DNA from: Heterocephalus glaber
Taxonomy: Eukaryota; Chordata; Mammalia; Rodentia; Bathyergidae
Assembly: GCF_000247695.1 (NCBI RefSeq)
Contig: NW_004624734.1
Location: 7,117,569 to 7,181,568, forward strand
DNA length: 64,000 nt
Reading direction: 5' to 3'
How positions within the stretch are numbered: the first letter of the stretch is position 1; the number at the start of each line of letters is the position of its first letter. Below the pieces are notes generated by a model. The model made no database searches, was not told the DNA's origin, and saw only the letters and a program-made list of their open reading frames with translations. This document shows positions 44,393 to 54,100 of the stretch, in pieces. Position numbers and translations under genes: made by a program.

Positions 44393-45522
44393 TTTTTTGT
44401 TTTATTTTATTTTTATTAGTACAGTTTTTGATACATAATGATCATATTCAGCACAGGGAATTTGTACCTGTACAAAATATCTTTCATAATGTATCTTAAC
44501 ATTCTTTTTTCCCATTTCTCTACCCTCCATTAACCCCTTCTCCCTCTCCCCATTTACAAAAACTTTGGTTCTAATTTCATTCTCTTTCTAATCTCTTTTC
44601 CGTTCCCCTCCCCTCCCTTGTTCCCTTCCCATTTGAACAAGTTCTTCCTATTTCCCAATATCTAGCCTTAATTTTGCTCCTTATTTATCCTTTGGGTTTC
44701 TCACACAAGAGAAACAATGTGATATTTAAACTTGTGTATCTGACTTATTTCACTTAAAATTGTGGTTTCAAGATGCATCCATTTGCCTAAAAATGTCTCA
44801 AGTGTATCCTGCTTTATTGTAGAGTATTACTCTGTTGCATATAGATACCACATTTTCTTTATCTGTTCATCTGTTGATGGGCTATGGGATGTTTCCAAGA
44901 TTTAGCTATTATAAATTGTGCTGCTCTAAACATGGCTATGCATGTATCACTGTGGTATGATGCTTTTAACTGTTTCAGGAAGATACCTAGAAGAGGAATA
45001 GCTGGGTCAAATGGGACCTCTAGTTTTAGTTTAGTTCAGTTTTTTTATTGGTACTGGGGATTGAACTGGGGACCTTGCACTTTCAAGGTAGGCGGCGGCA
45101 CCACTGAGCTAAATCCCCAGCCCTAGTTGTAGTTTTTTTTTAGGAATGATCATATTGATTTCCATATTGGTTGTACCAATTTACACTCCAACCAATAATG
45201 GAGAAGGGTTCCTTTTTCTCTATAGCCTCACCAGCAGTGACTATTGGTTGATTTCTTTATGATAGCCATTTTTTCTAGAGTAAGATGGAATCTCAGTGTT
45301 GTTTTAATTTGCATTTCTCAACCAGTGATGTTAAACATCTTTTTTATATATTTATTTGGTGTTTGTACTTTATCTGAGAAGTATCTATTTATTTCAGATA
45401 CTCATTTTTGGATTAGGTCTTTAAATTTGGAGGGTCTGATTTTTTTGAGTTCTTTATATATTATAGATATTAGTCCTTTGTCTGATGAGTAGCTGGTAAA
45501 CAATTTTTCCCACCATGTCCTA
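44393..45522 (-). mobile_element. L1, non-inverted 3' part
   Basis: Reversed L1: T-rich tail, pyrimidine-rich 3'UTR, CTGACTTATTTCACTT, TCTGTTCATCTGTTGATGGG, then ORF2 text reversed up to CCTTTGTCTGATGAGTAGC. Continues with opposite polarity at 45523. An ID-like SINE is inserted at 45032-45122. Confidence 0.85.
45032..45122 (-). repeat. ID-like SINE inside L1
   Basis: GGTACTGGGGATTGAACTGG, CACTTTCAAGGTAGGCGGCG, CACTGAGCTAAATCCCCAGC. Flanked by CTAGTTTTAGTTT and CTAGTTGTAGTTT. Confidence 0.85.
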
Positions 45523-45785
45523 AATTAAAATTGAAATGGATCAAAGATCTAAATATTAAAACAGAAACACTCCATCTGCTGGAAGATAGAATAGGTAAAA
45601 CTCTTGAAGACATAAGTGTAAACAAAGATTTTATGAACAAAACTTCAACTGCACAGAAAATATTATAAAGAATCAACAACTGGGATCACATCAAATTAAA
45701 AAGCTTTGCACAATCCCCGGTACCAAAAAAAAAAAAAAAAAAAAAAATCTTTGCACAGCAAAAGAAACAGAGTGAAGAGAGAGCC
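45523..45785 (+). mobile_element. L1, inverted 5' part of the same insertion (twin priming)
   Basis: Plus-strand ORF2 text (GAAATGGATCAAAGATCTAA, GGGATCACATCAAATTAAAA, GCACAGCAAAAGAAACAG). In an intact L1 this segment lies immediately 5' of the one ending at 45522, so the two halves are one insertion with an inverted 5' end. A SINE tail is inserted at 45713-45748. Confidence 0.8.
45713..45748 (+). repeat. Tail-only ID-like SINE insertion
   Basis: Only ATCCCCGGTACC plus an A run remains of the SINE, yet CTTTGCACA flanks it exactly at 45704-45712 and 45749-45757. Confidence 0.85.
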
Positions 45786-47921
45786 TTTTTATAACCCCTC
45801 CAACTATAAGCCTCAAGTTCAGTTTCACCTCCCACCCTGTAGGGGGCAATTCCACCCCTTCCCTCCCACTGCTGAAGCCCCAGAGGCTCATTCCTTCCCA
45901 CCTCCCCTGGCCCTCTTCCTCCTAAATGACCTGGTGCTCCCAAGTGGCCCTGTGTGGGGTAATGTGCCTCCTCCTCTTGGGTAATCCAAGTGACAAATGT
46001 TTCTCCAAAAGCAGTTTACTCTGGCTGATGTCTTACTGTCCCTGATTACAGTGGATTTCAAAACTAAGATGAGATACATTTGAAAACAGATCAAGAGAAG
46101 CGTCTCAGACAACAGCAAGCAGAGCCTCCTCCGCAAGGGAACCTGGTCTGTGGCTGAGTCTGCACCTGCTGGCTGACACATGTCCCAGCAAGTAGCACTT
46201 GCCTGCAGCTGTAATGTCACCTGCGAGAAGGTTGGGGAGGTGGTGGTCCTCTCCCATCCCACCTTGGGGCTTCCCAGGGTTACTCCAAAGGATGTACTCT
46301 GAGTAACTCAGGTGTCCCCAGCCAGTTCTTCAGGCCTGCTACTCCCTTTGTGCCACTGAGCATGGAGGCTTGTGTGGCTGAGTGTGCTCCTGAGAGGGAG
46401 GGTGGCTTGTTCTCCTCTGTGACTCCCATGGAGGAAGCTCAGTGGTGACTGCAGCTTCCCGTGGCTGGGCTCTGCTCCTGCTTCTAATCCTACCCCAGCC
46501 ATCCCACAGCCTGGACCAGTTGTCTGTCTTCCCGCTTGGGGTCCCTGCTGGGCTCCTCATGGACCAGACAGAGTAGGGGGTGCGTGAGGGGATTCAATGC
46601 CTCTGAAGTTTCTGCCAGCTCCCCAGCATAACCCCTTGCGCTCTATTCCTTTCCATGTGAAAGAGCGTGGGAAAGTCAGTGTGAACCCCAGATGGCACAC
46701 TGGATGGGGGTGTCAGTGCCCCTAGGGAAGGAGTTTCTGGGCCTTTGGGTGCCTGGGCATCGCTGGCAGGAGACATCGTCCAGTGAGAGATGATGGGGCC
46801 ACCTGGCAGAGGGTCAAGAGCAATGGTGAAGATGACTCACAGAGCATAAGCTGCCTCTCTGCCTAGGTGTCGCCATGGACTATGGCACTGACTGTGGCTC
46901 TCCGGACACAGAAAAGGGAGCCAGACTGTTGTCACTACAAGCCAGCAGGGAGGAGCTGAGCTCAAAGAGGGCTGTGTGCACATGAGCATGTGTGACAGTG
47001 TCAGTCAGGAAGGTGGCCAGAACTAGGGGACCCACACAGCCCATCCTCAGGCCCTTGTCATTTTCCTACTTGAGGTGTCCAGCTGGCCTTCTGCTCCCCA
47101 CCCCCAAGCCCAGACTACTTTCATTGGCCACCATGCCCTCCCCACATGAATCCACCTCCCTATACCTGTGTGTCTCAGCTTCTGCCATTCTATGTGTGAC
47201 ACAGGATGCTCCAGGCAAAGCATCTTCTTTCTGCCCCTTCTGATACCTCCACTTGCTCCTGGCTCATTGCCTTTGTGCTCACACAATACTGCCCTGCCCT
47301 CTTGTGACTCCTCCTCAAATCCTGTGAGATGCATTTGAGGCATGTCTCAAATCTGCTGAGATCCTGCTCATGTGTGGGTTTCCTTCTATTGTTCTTGGGT
47401 GACCTGTCGTGTCCATTCAGATCCAACATGCATCTAACTGACTCTCTCCTAACACACAGTAAATGCTTAATAGGTTGTTATTTAACAGATGAAGAATGAA
47501 TTCACACAACTGCTGAAATGTCCTGGGGTGGCATCAATCAGATCAGGACCCTGTGAGTACAAGGGAGTCCTGTTGCAGCTAACTTCACATTTGAGGTTTC
47601 TGACTGTATTACTGTAATTCTGCAATAAAAGCACCTGGTCAGTACAGCATCCTTCTGGGGCTCTGAGGAATGGAGCTAGGCCAGCCTAGCTGCACTCCTC
47701 AAAGCTGGTGGAGGGCTGACAGAAAGGGCCACTTGCTGGGTTCCTGGGCTTGGGCTTGGAACCAGGACCTCTGTTGTCAGTTTGACATTGTGCCTTGGAG
47801 CAGGCATCCCCATCACAAACACAGCTCTGCTGGGGTGAGGTGGACCCTTAGGCCAGGAGGAGATGGATCTCAGTGTCACCCTGGGAGTGCAGGCAGTGTT
47901 GCTGGTTATTTCCTGTGCATC

Positions 47922-47927
47922 TTTATT
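47922..47927 (-). terminator. SERPINA9: SERPINA9 poly-A signal AATAAA
   Basis: AATAAA on the minus strand only about 33 bases past the TAG. If used, the 3'UTR is about 55 bases. A later signal could also serve. Confidence 0.6.
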
Positions 47928-47959
47928 AGTGTACAATCAGTCAACAGGTCAGGTCCCAC

Positions 47960-48163
47960 CTAGGCTTTAGTAGGATTCTCAACTTTCCCTATGAAGAGAA
48001 TAGACTTTGTGCCTTTATACAGAAGCATCAGCAGGAAGGGCTTGTCGAGGCGTAAGACAGGAGAAGAGGGCTTATCCTTGGACCGGACTATGACCTTGGT
48101 GGCAGTGGCTGCTACAGCTTCTGTCCCCTCCTCACCGATGTCCAGCACAGCCTTGTGAGTGGC
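47960..48163 (-). CDS. SERPINA9: SERPINA9 last coding exon with reactive loop
   Basis: 204 bases including TAG, the same length as the SERPINA11 last exon. Acceptor TTCTCTCATCAG|GCC; ATHKAVLDIGEEGTEA then the loop ending KVIVR|S. The P1 Arg377 and the small hinge residues predict a working inhibitor of trypsin-like proteases. Confidence 0.95.
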   Translation of the reverse strand, partial: ATHKAVLDIGEEGTEAVAATATKVIVRSKDKPSSPVLRLDKPFLLMLLYKGTKSILFIGKVENPTKA

Positions 48164-51100
48164 CTGATGAGAGAAAAACAAACACCGGTGGCTCCCATGG
48201 TGACACTGTTACCTGGGCTGGGTATACCAAAGACTGGTGCCTTCTTGTCTTCCAGGGAGGAGGTTCTTGACCTGGGACCCATGTGCTCCTGAGCTTCAGT
48301 GCGGCTGGAGACTTTCTGTGACTACTGGCATGATTTTCCATAGGGGCACATAAGTCTTTCCTTTGGGAAAAGGTTTATTGTGCTCGTTCTATTTCAGTGG
48401 GACATATTTTGCATTCCTTTCCTGGGGACCAATGAGAAAAGTTCCTTTCGGTGGCCCTCAGACTACTACTGACGATTATAATCCATTATCAAATTAAAAT
48501 TTTAGGTCAAGAATCAGAAGGCTGTATATGGACAGGGACAAGTCAAGTAACTCCAGAGGTGGGTTCACTGTTGCCTTGGGGATTTCTCCCCCCCCCCCCA
48601 GCATTGCAGACTAAACGCCATGTCTACTGTGGTCATGGGCAGCCCCTTGGTGTCTGTGGGGACTGAAACTGTAGGAATAAAAGAAGTGAGGTCAAATGCC
48701 TAAGGCAAAGCCAAAGGTGGGCCTTGAGAATGTTTGAAGAAGGGTGAAATGTGCCTTAGGTAGGAGGTATGGTGGCCATAGAGTCACAGGCCTGGCAGCT
48801 GTGGAACTTGGCCTTTCTGCAGGCCACCAAGAAATCTTTCTACCTCATGGGCCTCTATTTGCACATAGATGAAACGAAAGCCCTTCACTCTCCACCAGCC
48901 AATTCTATGGGCATTTCCAGCATGGGCTTTCTACAAACTCCCCCATCAACTCACTTTGGAAACTTGCAGAAAGCCTGCCTTTGTAATTCCAGAAAAATCA
49001 GCATTTTTGCCAAAGGCATCACGGATACCCATCTTTGGGAGGATGGTTTCCAGGTCGTAGGAGGCAGAAATAGAAAATTTGGGGATGAAGACCTCTATCT
49101 GCCTGTGGAGAAGGGAGAAGGAAAAGGTGAGGTTGAAGCCCCTGGTATGTCCATCTTTCCTTCTAGGTAGCATCTCAGGAGACTCTGCTGTTCCTCCAGG
49201 TGCTGTTCATTGCTGCTAAAGGGGTTCACATATCCCAGCCCACCTCCCAGCTAAGCAAGTCCAGCACCAAAGACATGCAAAAAGACCAATGGGTTCCGTA
49301 GTGAAATAGGGGACAGAAATGAGAAGGTGGCCCAGCAAGAGAGCCTAAGGCAGAGACCAGTGGAAGGCATCAGATAGTGATGGGATTCATCTAAACCCCC
49401 TGCTGGAGGCTGCCCCAGCAGGCCTTCCTGAACCCTAATAATCCCTAGAGGAGCCAAGTCCAACAGAACACCCAGTGTTGGCAATATTTCTATCCCTGCA
49501 TTGCCCAATATGGCAGCCATCAGACCACATTTGGCAACAGAGCAAGCCGAAAGGTCGCCAGCACAAGTGAAGAGATAAATCTTTTTTTTTTTTTTTTTGT
49601 ACCAGGGATCAAACTTAGGACCTTGTGCTTGCAAAGCAGGCACTGGAACCACTGAGCTAAATCCCCCACCCTGATAAACTTAATTTTACTTCACTCGAAC
49701 TTAAATAGTTACGCACAGTGGTGGCCACAATGTTAGACAGCATGACCCTAAAACTGGCATGATGTTTTCTTCCTCTGCACCAGTTTCCCCGAACCAAGAG
49801 CAAATCGCCTGTAAGTACTGAGGATTCGCTACATCCCAGACTCTGTCCCGGCCTTGTTCAACAATAGTTCTCTCCACTTACAGATGGGAAAGCTTAGTCC
49901 TAGTGCAAAAATGAAAGCACAAAAGTGTCCAAGAAACACCTTTCAGTTCTCATCCGAAAAGCCTCTCGTGACTCAGTGGACAGCTTCCCCCCCCCCATAC
50001 TGTCCCCTGTTTTGGCGCTGGCATCTCCATTCTCTCTGGGGGTCCCTGCTGCTCTGTGCTTCATCCTCCTGCAGCCCCTGTTGCTTTGCTTCCTTTCCCC
50101 CAGCCCTGTGCTGTCTGAGATGAGAAGAAACTCCTGAAGTGGCCGGCAGTACCTCTGGGTCCCTGGCTGCACATCTCTGCCTGTGGGTTTCCTTTACCAA
50201 AAATGCCCTTCCAACCTCTGTGTGTTCATGCTGCACCCATACTTAAATTAATAATTGAGCTACCGGAAATTAATTCAGATGCTATTGTCACCTCCTCGAA
50301 GCCTCCCACAGTCCCAGCTGAATGTGGTCTCCTTCTGCTCCTCCACGCTTTGCCTGCCCTTCCCTAAGACAATGATCACTGTCTTCCTTTAATGACAGTT
50401 ATACTCAATCTTATCTTTTCTCTTCCTGGGCTACAAACACCTTGGTATGATGCTGTTGCTTTCAAGAAGGTATTGTTCAGAGATTAAAAATAAGACTTTG
50501 ACGTTTCTTTACATCATGTAGTTAGTACTATTTTCATGCCCTCCCTAATAATTACAGAACTAATAATATTACATTTAGCAAACATTTACTGACTACCTAC
50601 TCTCCCCATTTAAGTACCTTACAAATAGTAACATTTTATACTTTCAATCACTTATACATTTAGTAATATTATTATCCTGATTTTATAAGTAAGAACCAAT
50701 GTTTTCATAGTTTGTTTGTTTTTACAAACACACAATAACCACAGTGACAGGAAAGCTCTGAAGTGATATGATGGGGGCAATTCGCTTACCCTCAGGGAAC
50801 CACTTTTTCTTTATCTGTGAAGTGTGGGGGAGGGGGAGATGGCAGCACCCCTCACTTCCCGGGTGATGGTGGTGTTCAGATGTGAGCATGTATAGGCAGT
50901 ACCAAGCTCACTGACCAGCATGCAATTGATGCTCAATTTGTAGGATGGATTGTTTAACAGTGGTTACCACAGTCCTACTCCTCTTCCATCCTTGGCTGTG
51001 CACCATCACCATCAATTGACATAAATGCCTACCTCTTCCGGAGTGAGTGGCTCCACCTCCTCAGTGTCCTGGCTGACAACTCCTGTTCCAGCTGCCTCAT

Positions 51101-54100
51101 CTTACCCTCACCAGGAAGGACAAAGAGGGCCGTGGTATCTCCCCTGTAGTCCATCTGCAGCACAGAGCAGTTCAGCTTTGGATCCACTCCAAAAGCAAAC
51201 TTTTCCATCTGTTGCATCATGGGGATGTGCACAGTGGTCTGCTTGTTCACCAGAAATGGGAAGCTTTTATGAGTATCTGCAGGGTTAAAGGGCTTCATCC
51301 ACTTGGCTAGTACAGAGAAGAGAAAGGTCATTATGTCTAAGTGCAATTGGGGAGGGAAGTCAGAAAAGGGGGGGGATGAGGACCTCTGTGAACTCATTTC
51401 GACAATGGTCAGCATTACTTTTTTAGAACCCTGGAAATTGACCAAATGCTTACAGCTAACTAGGGAACAAATTGCTAAAGGAAAATAGCTGAATTTTGGC
51501 TAGGACAGTAAATTTCATAGTATTTTAACTTGTCCCAGTCCCACACCTCATTCTCCATCTCTGCAGTGGTTTTTTTTTTTTTTTTTTTTTTTTGTACCAG
51601 GGATCAAACTCGGGTCCTTGTGCTTGGGAAGCAGGTGGCGGAACCACTGAGCTAAATCCCTAACCCTCTAAAGTGGTTTTAAAAAATAACATCCCACACT
51701 TATAGTGAAATCCAGCAGCCTGGTAGCCACTAGAGGAAAAAGAGGCAGCTGGAAAAATCTCATTCCCAAAGAATTGTCATATTTGACCAACCTTGTGCTA
51801 TCCCAGAAAACATTACTTGTGCAGCTGTATATGATCTGCTTACAAACTCGACCAATGCAAAAAACCATTACCCTTAGGGAGTATTTTCTATAACAGTTAC
51901 AGGCAGTGATAAATTTTTCAGCTGTCTTGGGCAGAAAATAGCAACTGGAGCAAAGAATATACTAACCAAAGAGTTTAAGAGGACAAACTGTGGGTGGGAG
52001 GTGGTTAATCTGCAAAGATGATAGTGTAGTACCTTAACATATTTATCCTTCCCTTAGCATAACTAAAAAAATGTTGAGAATCAATATTCTTAGAGCTCTT
52101 GAAATTAATAGAAGACTTGCAGCAAACAGGGGAGAGTTTATTCAAGGGGCAGTGACAGAGTCTTGGTGGGAACAGCTACCTTTAGGGCATTTAGCTAGCA
52201 CCAGTCCCTTTCTTCCTTCCTCAGGGAAGCAGTAGCCTGGAAAAATAGTAACCTGTGTTTCTGATACTAGGAACTTTCCAAGCTTCATTACCAAAAAATT
52301 ATTGTTACTGAACTTATCTGATGTTTTCCTGAAAGACTCACTCACACATTCAATTGGTGCTTTCTTCTGGGGAATGTGGAAATATTTGTCAAACACAATT
52401 CCAGGCAAGTGTTCTAAGCTCATGTCTGCCTGGCTGATGGATAACAGATAAGACAAACAATTGACTAATCAAAGAATTTTAAATAAAAGGCTAAGGAATA
52501 GAAGCTTCACAGAAGCTTTGGAAAGTTCTAACATATCCTCGGTCCATATAGTGAGGTCACATATATGTGTAAAGCTGTATGCATATTCATTAGCTCTCAG
52601 AGAAGGCTGTGTACTCTCACCTTCAGCTGATCTCAAGAGTCTGCACAGTCAGAAAGTGAAAGCTGAAGACAACTGTAGACTCCTTAGCTGAGTGCCAGTG
52701 GCAAGTTCTATCGTATACACAGAGATCCTCAGCAAAGACTGGGAGGTTGATTTGTTTCAAGCATTTAAAAAAATTTTTGTTCTATCCTAACTTATCACAT
52801 AAGTAACCAAGAAAAAACTTTAGCAATCCCATATAAGAAAGCCCAGGGTTTAAAGAGTTAGTTCAGAAAAATCACTAAACAAACAAACAAAACCAACAAC
52901 CATCATTACAATAAGCAGCAGCAACAACCTCCCTTGGGAGGGAAAGAAACTTATTTCCAGAGTTGCTGCATTACATTATTTAAAATTTCTAGTTTAATAA
53001 AAAAATGAGATGTGAAATAAAACAAGAAAGTATGTCCCATATGTGGGGGAAAGTGATGAAAATTATTCTTGATGAATTCCAGATGTTGGCCTTTTTGGTC
53101 AAATTCTTTAAAGCTTATTTAAAGAGCTAAGGGAAATCATATTTAAATATCTAAAGGAAAGTATGACAATGATTTGGCATGCCAAATAAAGAATATCAAT
53201 AAAGAGAAATTACTTTTTAAGCACCGGTGAAAATTCTAGAGTTGAAAAGTACAACAATTGAAATGAAAAATTCATGGGAGAAGCTCAATGGCAGATTAGA
53301 GCTGGCAGAGCCAAATGACTAGTAAAGTAGATTATACAGCATGAGGAACATGGAGAAAAGGGAAGGAAAAAATCGAACACCACTTCAGAGACCTGAGACA
53401 CACTATCAGGCATAAAAGTATACACATGAGAATGTTAAAAAACTTCCCTGATTTCTCTTAGTGCACTGAAAAGAAAGTTTTGTGTTATTATCTGTTTTTT
53501 TTTTTTTTTTTTTTTGGTACTGGAAATCAAACTTGGGTCCTTGCACTTGTGAGGCAGGCGGCAGAACCACTGAGCTAAATCCCCAGCCCTATTTGTTTCT
53601 TTTTTGTGAGAGAGAATTGTTTTTGTCTATGTCTTATACTCTAACCACTTTGAAGACAATGATATATAGTGTATTAGTATTGTTATTCTATTGTTATGAA
53701 ATTTTGTTTTATTTTTTCGTAAAACTCCCAGTTTTGATGAAAATCATTAATGTACACTTTCAAAACACTTAACAATTTCCAAGCAGCCTCTGCTCAAAGA
53801 GATCCATATCTAGACACAGCGTATCAGTCAAAAGCAAAGAAAGAATCATGAAAAGCAACTTATCACATGTAAGATATCCCCAATGAAAATAACAGATGAT
53901 TTCTTAGCAGAAACTGATTAGTCTGTTTTTTGTCAATGTGACAAAAAAATCTGAGATATGCATTTTAACAGAAGGAGATCTAATTTGCCTCATAGTTTCA
54001 GAGGCTTCAGTCCCTGGTCATTTGGCGGTACTGCCTTTGGGCCTGTGGTGAGGTAGTCTAGCATGCCAGGAAGTATTTAGTAGAGCAAAGTTGCTCACTT

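Larger units (their letters stand above)
35918..47900. other. Upstream region of SERPINA11 and intergenic DNA up to SERPINA9
   Basis: Should hold the SERPINA11 promoter and non-coding first exon, which I could not place. Seen: pyrimidine tract (36171-36290), MaLR LTR (36791-37150), MIR-like pieces (about 38255-38620, 42930-43130), ID-like SINE (39687-39778), L2 (41500-41930), (TC)n (44117-44180), B1-ID dimer (44195-44352) and a twin-primed L1 (44393-45785). 39.8-41.4 kb and 45.8-47.9 kb show no clear feature. Confidence 0.6.
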
